This document shows, piece by piece, positions 45,799 to 55,387 of a stretch of 64,000 nucleotides of DNA. The stretch comes from Hyphomicrobiales bacterium (GTDB lineage: Bacteria; Pseudomonadota; Alphaproteobacteria; Rhizobiales; Aestuariivirgaceae). The notes beneath the pieces were generated by a model. That model was given only the letters and a program-made list of their open reading frames with translations. It was not told the origin of the DNA and ran no database searches. The stretch spans positions 1 to 64,000 of the forward strand of contig JANYLQ010000052.1 of the NCBI GenBank assembly GCA_025363755.1. Direction: 5' to 3'. The position numbers and the translations under genes are program-made. Positions within the stretch are counted from its first letter, which is position 1, and every line of letters begins with the position of its first letter.

Positions 45799-46212
45799 AT
45801 GCCCGGCACGATCTCTAATCAACAAGCCTTAATTTATGTCATGGTCATGATGTCCGCCGTCGAAGGTCGCATCAGTACCGATGAGTTGCAGGAAATTGAA
45901 TTGCTGCTGCGCACCTTGCCAGCTTTTAAATCTTTTGATCGTTCAAGGCTGGTGACTGTTGTGCAGGAATGCAGCGATATTTTGCAAAATGAAGAGGGCA
46001 TGACCACGGTGTTGGGGTTGGTGAACAATCAACTGCCCGCGCGCTTCAAAGAAACCGCTTATGCGTTGGCTGTTGAAGTGGCGGCTGCGGATTTGGTCGT
46101 GGGGCGTGAGGAATTGCGTTTCTTGGCTATTCTGCGCGATGCTTTGGGCTTAGATAAACTGGTCACGGCGGCAATTGAGCGTTCGGCGATTGCAAGATAT
46201 CAGGCGGTGTGA
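45799..46212 (+). CDS. TerB-family protein
   Basis: A 137-residue all-helical protein matching the TerB fold: an N-terminal helix with YVMVMMSAVEGRISTDELQEIELLL and a second acidic copy, YALAVEVAAADLVVGREELRFLAIL. Acidic positions in both repeats are where TerB proteins bind metal. It has no membrane segment. AAGGA precedes the ATG, and its stop overlaps the GTG start of the Lhr-type helicase (GTGA). TerB domains occur in tellurite resistance and phage-defence contexts; its role between two helicases is unknown. Confidence 0.88.
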   Translation: MPGTISNQQALIYVMVMMSAVEGRISTDELQEIELLLRTLPAFKSFDRSRLVTVVQECSDILQNEEGMTTVLGLVNNQLPARFKETAYALAVEVAAADLVVGREELRFLAILRDALGLDKLVTAAIERSAIARYQAV

Positions 46213-48683
46213 ACGCAATTCTCCCTTCTACTTTTACCAATTGGTTCGCCTCACGCGGCTGGGAACCCCGTGCGCACCAACTGCAAATGTTGGCGCATGG
46301 CCTCGACAATGAAAGCGCTTTGCTTATATCGCCCACGGGCGGCGGCAAAACTTTGGCGGGCTTTCTGCCGACACTCGTTGATCTCGAACACCCACATAAA
46401 AATCATGGCATACACACACTTTATATTTCGCCACTGAAAGCGCTGGCGGTTGATATCGCTCGCAATCTCGAAGCGCCGATCAATGAAATGAAACTGCCGA
46501 TCACAGTTGAAACTCGAACAGGCGATACGCCGCATTCGAGGCGGCAGCGTCAACGCATCAACCCGCCTGATATTTTGATCACCACGCCCGAGCAGATGAC
46601 GCTTCTGATCGCTGATCCCACCGCAGCGCATTTGATGAAAAATTTGAAGGCCGTGATCATCGATGAACTTCATTCCATTGTCTCGTCAAAGCGCGGCGTA
46701 CTTTTATCACTTGCTTTGAGCAGGTTACGCACCCATGCTCCAAACGCACGCTTCACAGGATTATCCGCTACCGTGGCTGACCCTGATGCATTGCGAAGTT
46801 GGCTTGCGCCTGCAAACAAGCCGCCCGTGCCGCTGGTTCTAGGCACAGCAGGTGCGCCGCCTGATATTCATATTCTGGAATCTGCAGAACGCGTTCCATG
46901 GAGCGGGCACAAAGCGCTTTATGCTATCCCTGAGATTTATGCCGAGATCAAAAAAGCTAAAATGGCCTTGGTGTTTGTTAATACCCGCAGCCAAGCCGAG
47001 ATGGTGTTTCAGGAATTATGGAACGCCAATGAAGATCATCTACCCATAGCGCTCCACCACGGCTCGCTCGATGTTAGCCAGCGCCGTAAGGTCGAAGCGG
47101 CCATGGCGGACAATAAACTCAAAGCTGTGGTTTGCACCTCAACACTGGATTTAGGCATTGACTGGGGCGACGTTGATTTGGTCATCCATGTGGGCGCACC
47201 CAAAGGCTCAAGCCGCTTGCTGCAGCGTATTGGCCGCGCCAACCACCGCTTGGACGAAGCCAGCAACGCCATTTTGGTGCCCTCCAATCGCTTTGAAGTT
47301 TTAGAGTGCGAAGCCGCCCGAGCTGCCGCCAAAGAAAACGCTCAAGACACCGAATATCCGATGGTGATGAAGCTCGATGTTTTGGCCCAGCACATCATGG
47401 CCTGCGCGTGTTCGGGGGCATTCTTTGCCGACGACCTCTACAACGAAATTATCACCGCCTTCACCTACCGCAAGCTCACGCGGGAACGCTTTGATCAAGC
47501 TTTGGATTATGTGGCCACTGGTGGATATGCCCTGAGAGCCTATGAACGCTATGCCAAATTAAAGTTGGATATTGCGGGTAAATACCGCCTCGCCCACCCG
47601 ATGTTAGCAACACGCTACAAAATGAATATGGGCACAATTGTTGCTGATGAAATGCTGAAGGTCAGGCTCGCTTCTGTCAAAAACCGCACGGGCAAGCGAA
47701 CTGTCACGGGTGGCCGTGTGTTGGGTGAACTGGAAGAGTATTTTTTAAGTCAACTGGCCATCGGCAATACGTTTCTTTTCGGTGGCGAAGTTTTAAAATT
47801 TGAAGGCCTGGATGAATTTGGCGCATTGGCTTCAAAAACCCATGGCCGCGACCCGATGATCCCATCCTATGCTGGCGGCAAATTTCCACTCTCTACTTAT
47901 TTGGCCGAGCGCGTACGCGGGCTGCTGGCGGATAAATCTAAATGGCAACATCTGCCAGCCCAAGTAAAAGACTGGCTGAATACGCAAAGCTGGGCATCGG
48001 CAATCCCGCGCGCCGATCAGATGTTGGTCGAAACTTTCCCACGTGCTGATAAGCATTATATGGTCTGCTACCCCTTCGAGGGCCGCCTTGCACAACAGAC
48101 ATTGGGCATGCTGCTCACGCGCCGTCTTGAACGCTGGGGTGCAAAGCCCATGGGCTTTGTGTCATCGGAATATGCGCTGGTGATCTGGTGTCTTGGTGAT
48201 GTGTCAGCAATGATCAAACAGGGCCGCCTCTCACTCGCCAAACTATTCGACGAAGACATGTTGGGTGATGATCTTGAAGCCTGGCTTGCCGAATCCAATT
48301 TGATGAAACGCAGCTTCCGCTATTGCGCTATTATTGCAGGGCTGATTGAACGAAACTTCCCAGGCAAAGAAAAAACCGCAAGGCAAGTGACCGTCAACAC
48401 TGATTTGATTTACGACGCGCTTCGCACCCATCAGCCTGATCACCTGCTATTACGTGCCGCATGGGATGATGCCGCTGATGGCTTGATTGATATTCACAGA
48501 TTGGCCGCCATGTTGAAACGTATCAAAAACCAAATCCTCCACAAAGCCTTGGAACGCGTCTCACCACTGGCTGTTCCGGTACTGCTTGAGATTGGCCGCG
48601 AATCAATTTACGGCGAAGCCGATGATGCCCTTCTCGCCGAAGCCGCTGATAAACTTGAAGCCGAGGCCACCAGCCTTGTCTAG
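46209..48683 (+). CDS. Ligase-associated DEXH-box helicase (Lhr-like)
   Basis: An 824-residue helicase of the bacterial Lhr subgroup linked to ATP-dependent DNA ligase, exonuclease and PdeM in DNA-damage operons. Motif I SPTGGGKT is at 39-46, DELH at 152-155 (IDELHSI), STLDLGIDWGD and QRIGRANHR are motifs V and VI. A winged-helix region and the Lhr C-terminal beta domain follow. It starts with GTG inside the TerB stop and overlaps the pdeM start. The partner ligase and exonuclease genes are not in this window. Confidence 0.93.
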   Translation: MNAILPSTFTNWFASRGWEPRAHQLQMLAHGLDNESALLISPTGGGKTLAGFLPTLVDLEHPHKNHGIHTLYISPLKALAVDIARNLEAPINEMKLPITVETRTGDTPHSRRQRQRINPPDILITTPEQMTLLIADPTAAHLMKNLKAVIIDELHSIVSSKRGVLLSLALSRLRTHAPNARFTGLSATVADPDALRSWLAPANKPPVPLVLGTAGAPPDIHILESAERVPWSGHKALYAIPEIYAEIKKAKMALVFVNTRSQAEMVFQELWNANEDHLPIALHHGSLDVSQRRKVEAAMADNKLKAVVCTSTLDLGIDWGDVDLVIHVGAPKGSSRLLQRIGRANHRLDEASNAILVPSNRFEVLECEAARAAAKENAQDTEYPMVMKLDVLAQHIMACACSGAFFADDLYNEIITAFTYRKLTRERFDQALDYVATGGYALRAYERYAKLKLDIAGKYRLAHPMLATRYKMNMGTIVADEMLKVRLASVKNRTGKRTVTGGRVLGELEEYFLSQLAIGNTFLFGGEVLKFEGLDEFGALASKTHGRDPMIPSYAGGKFPLSTYLAERVRGLLADKSKWQHLPAQVKDWLNTQSWASAIPRADQMLVETFPRADKHYMVCYPFEGRLAQQTLGMLLTRRLERWGAKPMGFVSSEYALVIWCLGDVSAMIKQGRLSLAKLFDEDMLGDDLEAWLAESNLMKRSFRYCAIIAGLIERNFPGKEKTARQVTVNTDLIYDALRTHQPDHLLLRAAWDDAADGLIDIHRLAAMLKRIKNQILHKALERVSPLAVPVLLEIGRESIYGEADDALLAEAADKLEAEATSLV

Positions 48684-49347
48684 GCAGCATAAAATTATGC
48701 TTGGCGGCTTGGAGCTTTTGCCGCATCTTTCGGGCGCACTTTATGTGCCCGCATATGAAACCTTGATCATTTCCGATTTACATTTGGAGCAAGGCACCAG
48801 TCTCGCGCGGCGCGGTATCCATGTGCCACCCTTTGATACAGCAGTCACACTTGACGTGCTTGACGCAACACTCAGCACCACACACGCAAAGCGTCTAATT
48901 TTTCTTGGCGATAGTTTTCATGATACGCAAGGCGAAGAACGTTTAGATGAAACTCATCTCAGTCGCTTGCGCATCATCACCAATCAGTATGAAACCTTGT
49001 GGATCATAGGCAACCACGATCCACATCCGCCGCAATCCTTGGGCGGACATGGTGCCGAAACAATCGCATTAGGCCCGCTCACCTTGCGCCATGAGCCAGC
49101 CAAGAAATTGAAAAACGAAATCGAAATTGCAGGCCATCTTCATCCCGGTTGTGGTCTAAGCCTGCGGGGGCGACGGGTTCGGGGTAAATGCTTTATAGCG
49201 GATCAAACAAGATTGATCATGCCGGCTTTTGGTGCTTACACGGGCGGGCTTTCAATAAATTCAGATGCCTTCAAAGGTCTTTTTGATTTTGAGCAAACCA
49301 AAATTTGGATGATTGGAAAAAGCAGTTTGCACCGCTTTTCCCTTTGA
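48676..49347 (+). CDS. pdeM: Ligase-associated DNA damage response endonuclease PdeM
   Basis: A ~223-residue calcineurin-type metallophosphoesterase. Metal motifs are visible: ISDLHLEQG (D-x-H), FLGDSFHD (GD), IGNHDPH (GNHD) and GHLHPG (GHxH). I choose TTG 48676 because the first beta strand (SRQHKIMLGG) belongs to the family and GAGG lies 9 bases upstream; ATG 48697 would remove part of it, and starts further up lie deep in the helicase gene. It overlaps the helicase by 8 bases. It converges on the PodJ-like gene 5 bases away. Confidence 0.9.
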   Translation: MSRQHKIMLGGLELLPHLSGALYVPAYETLIISDLHLEQGTSLARRGIHVPPFDTAVTLDVLDATLSTTHAKRLIFLGDSFHDTQGEERLDETHLSRLRIITNQYETLWIIGNHDPHPPQSLGGHGAETIALGPLTLRHEPAKKLKNEIEIAGHLHPGCGLSLRGRRVRGKCFIADQTRLIMPAFGAYTGGLSINSDAFKGLFDFEQTKIWMIGKSSLHRFSL

Positions 49348-49352
49348 TAATT

Positions 49353-52300
49353 TTAGCCCGTCTTCGATTCCATGGCAGCAATCAGTTCAGGCGTAATTTG
49401 CCCTGTCACCTTCATGCCTTGTTGAAGTTGAAATAACCGAACAGCGTTTGAAGTGCGCCCGCCTAATTTTCCATCGGCTTCACCAATATTATAGCCAAGC
49501 TGATCTAAAAGACCTTGTGCTTTACCGATTATGTTTTGTGGCGCAGCCGAAGCATTTTGTTGTGGTGCTGCATTAGCGCCCTTCCAAGTGGTATCATTGA
49601 CTGCAACGACATTGGCAATATCAGGCGCCTTTTCCGGTGCCCAAGTTTTCAGCCGCGCTTCAATCGCCTTGACTGAGTCGGGTGGCAATGATTTTGCCAG
49701 TGCATCAGCATGTGTCTTGGCGTCTTGGTCGCCTTGCGCGGCTGCCGCATCATACCAGAACAGAGCTTCGGCCAAATTCACCTTGGTACCCATTCCGCGT
49801 TCAGTCAAAACCGCCAAATTGAACTGGCTGTCTTTCAGACCATGCTGCGCAGCAAGCATGAACCATTTAAATGCGCGCGGATAATCAGGAGCACCAGCAT
49901 CATTGCCTGCAGAAATAACAGCGGCATTATGCATGGCTTTCACATTGCCAAGGGCTGCAGCACGCTCATACCAAGACAGTGCAGCTTGCATATTTTTTTC
50001 AACGCCCGTGCCGCGCTCATAAAGTGTGGCCATGCGGTATTGCGCCGGGGCTAAACCCGTAACGGCGGCTCGCCCATACCAATAGGCAGCCTTGGCGGCA
50101 TCAGGTGCTACATTCTCACCATTGAGATAACGTGTCGCAATGACAAACTGTGCATTGGCGTCACCTGAAGATGCGGCTTTGCGTAAACTGTCATTGCCGA
50201 CTGCGATATCAAGGACGGTTGGTGCTACGGATTTGGATGCAGCAGCGGCTGGAAGTGATCCTGTTAGAATTGGATCAACTTCTGGACTTGTGCCGTTTTC
50301 GCTATGCTGCTGCGGTGTCGCGGCGGCAGCTGGAGTCTGTTCAAGCGGGGCTGGTTCCACAGCCTGCGGAGCGGGCACAGGTTGGGCGGTCGTGCTAGCG
50401 TCTGGTGCAATTGCTGCAGGTGCAATTGGTGCAGGGGCAGCTTGAGGTACAGGTTGAACGGGTTGCTCAATCGCAACAGGTTCGGCCATTGGTGCAACAG
50501 CTTGCTGTCCCATCATGTTTTTGGTCACATAGAATGCAACCAAGCTCAAGGCCAAAAGCCCTGACAGGATCAATGTGCGGCGGCTGCCAGTCACATTGCT
50601 ATTAGCAGGCTTAATTTCGGGCGGTATTTTCAATTCGCCAGGAAGTGCTGCATTCGCAGGAGCCTTAGCACTCTTCTTGAAAGGCATTCTAAAGCTCAGT
50701 AGTTTTTTCGAGCCGTGATCAGTCTTTTTGTGAGCGCCGGGCGTTAGACCAGAAAGGATATTTTTCTGGCCACCGCTAGCGGCCTGTGCAGCTTTACGCG
50801 CTGCAGCGATAAAGTCATCGGGTGCAGCAGGGCTGGCCTGCGCCTCGCCTGCGCCACGCGCGGCTTCGATGACGGCATCAAAGGGATTGTGACCAGCAAA
50901 ACCAGCAAATGACGCATCATTAAAAGGGTTATCGCCTGGATTGGGGTAAACATTTTCAGGTTCAACTTGAGTCGCTGTGAACTCGGGCGGTGTTGCTACA
51001 CTTTCAACAAAAATGCTTGGGTTAGGATCAACGGCGGCGGTCTGGAACGGGTCGTTATCAAAAACAGATGCAACCGGGGCTGCAGCCTGTGCAACGCGCT
51101 GGCCAATTGCAGCAGTTTCAAGTTCGTTGAGTTTAGCTACAATTTGTTCAAGCGTTTCATGAACTGCTTCAAGTGTTTCTTGATTGCGTTGATCGGCCCC
51201 ATGAGAAGCCTCACGCACTGCTTTAAGGCCTTCTTCCAGAGCTACAATTTCCGGAGAACCAGCAACAGAAACAAGGCCTTGCGGCTGATGGCTCATCACT
51301 TGTTGGCCCATGCGGTTTGCGGCATCTTCCGCCACTTGCTTGGTCCAATCGCGGTTTTGTTCCATTGAGTCGTAAAGCTGGGCGATGGCCCGTTCAATGG
51401 TTTCGAGATGCGAAAGTTGATGTTCGGTCTTGCTCAAACGGTCATTGACCACGGCCAAATGATGGACAAGTTCACCGCTGTTCTGCGACGCTGGGTTTTG
51501 CGTATTTAGTGCTTGCTCTAAGCGGTGATCAAGTTCGGCCATGCGCCGTTCAAGTTCATTAAACTGCGGCAATTCCCGCGCTTGGGCCTGAGTCTGTTCC
51601 AGCTTTTGCGTAATGTCGATAAGGCGGCGGTCCATATCCGCCAGGGGCCGTGTATCTGGGCCTTGTGCAACACGGGTGGAAAGCTGTTCAACCGCTACAC
51701 GAAGGGCCGTCACGTCACGGTCAGAGGCAGTGCCCTTGCTGGCATCATCAATACGTGAATTTAGTTTTTCAATCTCGCCACGGAAGCGCTGAATTTCGGC
51801 AGGGCTGGTGGAACTGGCTACCATTGAAGTTTGTGCTTCGCGGAGCAGACCAAGAATGCGCTGCTCAATGACACGAAGTTCTGCTTGGCTGGCCTGCACG
51901 GCTTGGGTTTGGGCTTTATGTGCCAGTGACTCAGCTGTATCCCGCACATTTTCAATACGGCCCGCAAGATCATCAAGTTCGCGGCGCAATAAATCAGGAA
52001 GGCCAACAACGGGTTGGCTCTGGCTTTGATCGATGCGCTGTGCAAGTTCAGACAAACGATTTTCAAGGGCTGAGAAAGCAGGCGCTTGGCGGAGCACCTG
52101 CTCGTTATTTGTATTTGACGCCCGCGTTGACATATCGCCAATGCGGTCTTGTAATGATTTCAGATTATCGCGTGTGCGCTTTTCTGAAACTTCCAAATGC
52201 TCAACAATATTACGCACGGCTTTTTCAAGCGCCAAGAAGCCAGGTGATTCTTCTGGCTTAGGCGTTACGACTGGTTGGGCGCGTTGAAATTGCCGACCTA

Positions 52301-52700
52301 AAAGGGCCAGTCGCTCATTAACAGCGGTGAATGCCTCAACGGTCTGGCGTTCATTACTTTCAACGCGGCTGAGAATTCGCGCAAAGTTACCATTTTCTTC
52401 TTGCGGCGGCGAAACATAACGCGGCGCAGTTTCAGTTTCACGCATTGCCAAACGTGAAAGCTGTTCGGCAATATCTTCAAGACGTGTGGCCGCACGTTCA
52501 ATCGGATGGGTTGAAATCCGGCCAGCAATCACCTTATCTGAAGACGCAGCTGTTTCAGAAGCAGGAGCTTCAGCCTGTTCATTGATTGCAGAGTTCAGCC
52601 ATTCCCCCAAAGTCATGCCCGAGCGGCGCGCCGCTGTTTTGGCAATCTCGCGCAATTCAGGCTCAACACCCTTAACGCTCCATGGAATTCCTGGCTTCAT
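49353..52700 (-). CDS. PodJ-like polarity protein: coiled coil, TM, Sel1 repeats, peptidoglycan-binding domain
   Basis: A 1115-residue bitopic protein. The N-terminus PWSVKGVEPELREIAKTAARRSG with LGEWLN is a short conserved domain of this family. Residues ~60-560 are mostly heptad-like coiled coil. A Pro/Ala-rich stretch surrounds one transmembrane helix near 708-727 (LILSGLLALSLVAFYV). The periplasmic part has about four Sel1/TPR-like repeats (~843-993) and a C-terminal peptidoglycan-binding domain (~1053-1110). This order matches PodJ of Caulobacter and its rhizobial homologues, which organise a cell pole. I prefer ATG 52700 (GGAGAG upstream) to ATG 52772, whose GGGGA is only one base away. 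Confidence 0.88.
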   Translation of the reverse strand: MKPGIPWSVKGVEPELREIAKTAARRSGMTLGEWLNSAINEQAEAPASETAASSDKVIAGRISTHPIERAATRLEDIAEQLSRLAMRETETAPRYVSPPQEENGNFARILSRVESNERQTVEAFTAVNERLALLGRQFQRAQPVVTPKPEESPGFLALEKAVRNIVEHLEVSEKRTRDNLKSLQDRIGDMSTRASNTNNEQVLRQAPAFSALENRLSELAQRIDQSQSQPVVGLPDLLRRELDDLAGRIENVRDTAESLAHKAQTQAVQASQAELRVIEQRILGLLREAQTSMVASSTSPAEIQRFRGEIEKLNSRIDDASKGTASDRDVTALRVAVEQLSTRVAQGPDTRPLADMDRRLIDITQKLEQTQAQARELPQFNELERRMAELDHRLEQALNTQNPASQNSGELVHHLAVVNDRLSKTEHQLSHLETIERAIAQLYDSMEQNRDWTKQVAEDAANRMGQQVMSHQPQGLVSVAGSPEIVALEEGLKAVREASHGADQRNQETLEAVHETLEQIVAKLNELETAAIGQRVAQAAAPVASVFDNDPFQTAAVDPNPSIFVESVATPPEFTATQVEPENVYPNPGDNPFNDASFAGFAGHNPFDAVIEAARGAGEAQASPAAPDDFIAAARKAAQAASGGQKNILSGLTPGAHKKTDHGSKKLLSFRMPFKKSAKAPANAALPGELKIPPEIKPANSNVTGSRRTLILSGLLALSLVAFYVTKNMMGQQAVAPMAEPVAIEQPVQPVPQAAPAPIAPAAIAPDASTTAQPVPAPQAVEPAPLEQTPAAAATPQQHSENGTSPEVDPILTGSLPAAAASKSVAPTVLDIAVGNDSLRKAASSGDANAQFVIATRYLNGENVAPDAAKAAYWYGRAAVTGLAPAQYRMATLYERGTGVEKNMQAALSWYERAAALGNVKAMHNAAVISAGNDAGAPDYPRAFKWFMLAAQHGLKDSQFNLAVLTERGMGTKVNLAEALFWYDAAAAQGDQDAKTHADALAKSLPPDSVKAIEARLKTWAPEKAPDIANVVAVNDTTWKGANAAPQQNASAAPQNIIGKAQGLLDQLGYNIGEADGKLGGRTSNAVRLFQLQQGMKVTGQITPELIAAMESKTG

Positions 52701-52783
52701 CGACTTTAACTCTCCGGCGTGAGAAGAGGGTGGTTGTTCAATAGACAAATCACCCGCAACACGGTTTTTCATTCCCCAGAGTG

Positions 52784-52914
52784 TTTTGACTTTTCAAAGA
52801 AAAGTCAAAAGCGCGCTAAGGTATTATTTTCGATCAACTTTGCTGACTTGTGACGAAGTCGTCAAAAGTCAGGTTGATCTAGTTGTTAACTTTCTTGGTA
52901 AATTTTGAGTTAAC
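52784..52914. promoter_or_regulatory. PodJ-like gene/nudC divergent region with 12-bp dyad and CtrA-like site
   Basis: TTTTGACTTTTC (52784-52795) and GAAAAGTCAAAA (52799-52810) are a perfect 12-bp inverted repeat with a 3-base spacer, upstream of the PodJ-like gene. Further up, TAAA (52899-52902), seven bases, then TTAAC (52910-52914) differs at one position from the CtrA box TTAA-N7-TTAAC. GTTAAC occurs twice (52885-52890, 52909-52914), 24 bases apart. Confidence 0.45.
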
Positions 52915-52972
52915 CTGTTGATGTTTTTTGCCAAATGACCATAACCACTGTATATTTAGGGCTTAATCCGAA

Positions 52973-53827
52973 ATGACCCGTCTTGCCTTTGTTTCTTCGC
53001 CTCTCAACCGCAATGCCAATAATCGCGCAAATGCCGACTATATTGCAAAGCGTCGCAACGATTCGACCACCCATGTCGTGCAAATTGCAGGCGATGCAGT
53101 TCGCATGGAAAATGACAGGCTTTTTACATCAAATGACACCCCTGAAATGGGTGCAATTTATCTGGGCGAAGACCCCAAAGGCCAGAGCTGGTTTGCCCGC
53201 GAAATTGAACCTAACGAGGCCCTCATTCCGATCCGTTCTTTAATGATTGAGGGGGGTCTCACTCAGGAAAGATTATCGATCTTGGCGCAAGCCCGCAGCA
53301 TATTGCACTGGCATTCATCGCATGGCTTTTGTGCAAAATGCGGTGCCAAATCGTTAATGGCGGATGCTGGATACAAGCGTGTGTGCCCGGTCTGTAAAAC
53401 CGAGCATTTCCCACGAACCGATCCCGTCGTCATCATGGCGGTGCGCCACCGGAATCAAATTTTGTTAGGTCGACAAGCAAGCTGGCCACCAAATATGTTC
53501 TCGGCTCTGGCTGGCTTTATGGAACCGGGCGAAACCATTGAACAAGCGGTGGCCCGCGAAGTTTTGGAAGAAGCGGGCATTGAAGTTGGCGCGGTTTCAT
53601 ATGTTACCACCCAGCCCTGGCCTTTTCCCTCAAGCCTGATGATCGGCATGATCGCTGAAGCAACAACAACAGAGATCAAGCTTGACCCAGCTGAACTCGA
53701 AGAAGCCCGCTGGTTCACTCGCGGCGATCTCGAAATGATGCTGGCTGGAACCCACCCTGAAGGCCTTTACGCCTCAAGGCCTCAAGCAATTGCCCACGCC
53801 GTGGTGACAGCAGCGCTTAACACATAA
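52973..53827 (+). CDS. nudC: NAD(+) diphosphatase / Nudix hydrolase NudC
   Basis: A 284-residue Nudix enzyme splitting NADH to NMNH and AMP, and in E. coli also removing NAD caps from RNA. The zinc ribbon CAKCG...CPVC is at about residues 118-142. The Nudix box GFMEPGETIEQAVAREVLEEAG is seen as GFMEPGE, REVLEEAG with spacing intact. The NudC-specific TTQPWPFPSSLM follows. The ATG at 52973 lacks a strong ribosome site. Divergent from the PodJ-like gene; xylB follows after 105 bases. Confidence 0.94.
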   Translation: MTRLAFVSSPLNRNANNRANADYIAKRRNDSTTHVVQIAGDAVRMENDRLFTSNDTPEMGAIYLGEDPKGQSWFAREIEPNEALIPIRSLMIEGGLTQERLSILAQARSILHWHSSHGFCAKCGAKSLMADAGYKRVCPVCKTEHFPRTDPVVIMAVRHRNQILLGRQASWPPNMFSALAGFMEPGETIEQAVAREVLEEAGIEVGAVSYVTTQPWPFPSSLMIGMIAEATTTEIKLDPAELEEARWFTRGDLEMMLAGTHPEGLYASRPQAIAHAVVTAALNT

Positions 53828-53898
53828 CGATTTACTTCGCCCTCCAAAATAAATGGTTGAAACAGCTTGCCAACACCTTGGCAAAGTCGAAAAAATGG

Positions 53899-53922
53899 TC
53901 AATTGTATTGTCTGACAATTGA
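53899..53922. promoter_or_regulatory. Candidate operator at the xylB ribosome site
   Basis: TCAATTGT (53899-53906) and ACAATTGA (53915-53922) form a perfect 8-bp inverted repeat with 8-base spacer. Nested in it is the 13-base palindrome ATTGTCTGACAAT (53907-53919). It ends on the GAGG ribosome site of xylB, 11 bases before the ATG, so a bound repressor would block the pentose operon. The regulator is not encoded nearby. Confidence 0.55.
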
Positions 53923-53932
53923 GGCACCCAAC

Positions 53933-55387
53933 ATGTATCTTGGATTAGATTTCGGCACATCGAGTGTCAAAGGCGTGTTGATCGACGCCAAACAGAAGAT
54001 CATTGCCACGGCGTCATCGCCTCTGAAAGTTTCGAGGCCTCACCCCGGTTGGTCAGAGCAAAACCCTGAACATTGGTGGAAAGCTGCCAACTTGGTTGTG
54101 GCCCAACTGCGCAAAGCCAAACCCAAAGCCATAGCGCAAGTGGCTGGCATCGGCATGTCGGGCCAACAACATGGCGCAACACTGCTTGATAAAAGCGGCA
54201 AAGTCCTCAGACCTTGCATTCTCTGGAATGACGCGCGCAGCTTTGAGGAATGCAAAGATATTTTAGCCACTTGCCCAGAGGCAATGGACATTACGGGTAA
54301 TATTCCGCTGGCTGGCTTTACCGCGCCAAAGCTGCTCTGGGTGCGCAAACATGAGCGCAAAATATTTGATCAAGTCGCCAAAGTTCTATTGCCAAAAGAT
54401 TACATTCGCTTTCGCATGACGGGGACTTATGGTTCCGACATGTCGGACGCGAGTGGCACTTATTGGCTTGATGTTGCAAACCGCAAATGGTCTGACCGCA
54501 TGCTGACCGCAACTCATATGCGCCGCGACCAGATGCCGGAACTTTTTGAAGGCACAGATGCAACAGGCCAAATAACACCCGCCCTCGCAAAAGCGTGGGG
54601 CATGCCACTCCGCCCTGTTGTTGCAGGTGGGGGTGGCGATAATGCTGCGGCGGCAGTTGGCATTGGCGCTGTGAAAGATGGCCAAGCCCTGATTTCCATC
54701 GGAACATCGGGCGTCATGTTTGTGTCTAACGATAAATACAGCCCCAATGCTGGCAAAGCGGTTCACGCCTTCTGCCATGCTGTGCCGAATACCTGGCATC
54801 AAATGGGCGTTATTCTCTCTGCCACCGACAGTCTCGAATGGCTTGCAGGTTTACTCAAAACGCCTGCACCTAAACTCACTGCCGCCTTGGGTAAAAAACT
54901 TGAAGGCCCATCTTCGGCGTTGTTCCTTCCTTATCTCTCGGGCGAACGCACGCCCGTCGGCGACGCGCAAATTCGCGGCGCGTTCTTAGGCCTTGCTCAC
55001 GAAACCAGTGAAAAGGAAATGACCCATGCTGTAATGGACGGCGTGGCTTTTGCCTTCCGCGACTCTCTCGAAGCATTGAAAGATGCAGGCACAAACGTCA
55101 CGCGCGTGATGGCTGTAGGCGGCGGCACGCATTCAGAACTCTGGCTCAAAGTTATCGCTACCGTTTTGGGTGTGCCCGTTGATCTGCCGGTGGCCGGCGA
55201 TGTAGGCGGCGCTTTCGGCGGCGCACGCATGGCGCTGATGGCAGCCACGGGTGCATCCTATAAAACCATATGCACCGCGCCCAAAGTGGCCAAAACAATT
55301 TTACCAGATTCGAAAATCAAAGCTGCCTATGAAGCAGCCTACAAAAATTACACAAAAATCTATCCAGCTATCAAGGACATCAAATGA
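53933..55387 (+). CDS. xylB: Xylulokinase
   Basis: A 484-residue FGGY-family kinase phosphorylating D-xylulose to xylulose 5-phosphate. N-terminal [16 protein letters not shown] binds phosphate. [15 protein letters not shown] is the xylulokinase-type substrate motif, with LWNDARS following. The ATP-side [14 protein letters not shown] and [13 protein letters not shown] motifs are in the second half. ATG 53933 has GAGG 8 bases upstream; the in-frame extension to 53867 crosses the operator dyad and is rejected. It overlaps xylA by four bases (ATGA). Confidence 0.95.
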   Translation: MYLGLDFGTSSVKGVLIDAKQKIIATASSPLKVSRPHPGWSEQNPEHWWKAANLVVAQLRKAKPKAIAQVAGIGMSGQQHGATLLDKSGKVLRPCILWNDARSFEECKDILATCPEAMDITGNIPLAGFTAPKLLWVRKHERKIFDQVAKVLLPKDYIRFRMTGTYGSDMSDASGTYWLDVANRKWSDRMLTATHMRRDQMPELFEGTDATGQITPALAKAWGMPLRPVVAGGGGDNAAAAVGIGAVKDGQALISIGTSGVMFVSNDKYSPNAGKAVHAFCHAVPNTWHQMGVILSATDSLEWLAGLLKTPAPKLTAALGKKLEGPSSALFLPYLSGERTPVGDAQIRGAFLGLAHETSEKEMTHAVMDGVAFAFRDSLEALKDAGTNVTRVMAVGGGTHSELWLKVIATVLGVPVDLPVAGDVGGAFGGARMALMAATGASYKTICTAPKVAKTILPDSKIKAAYEAAYKNYTKIYPAIKDIK

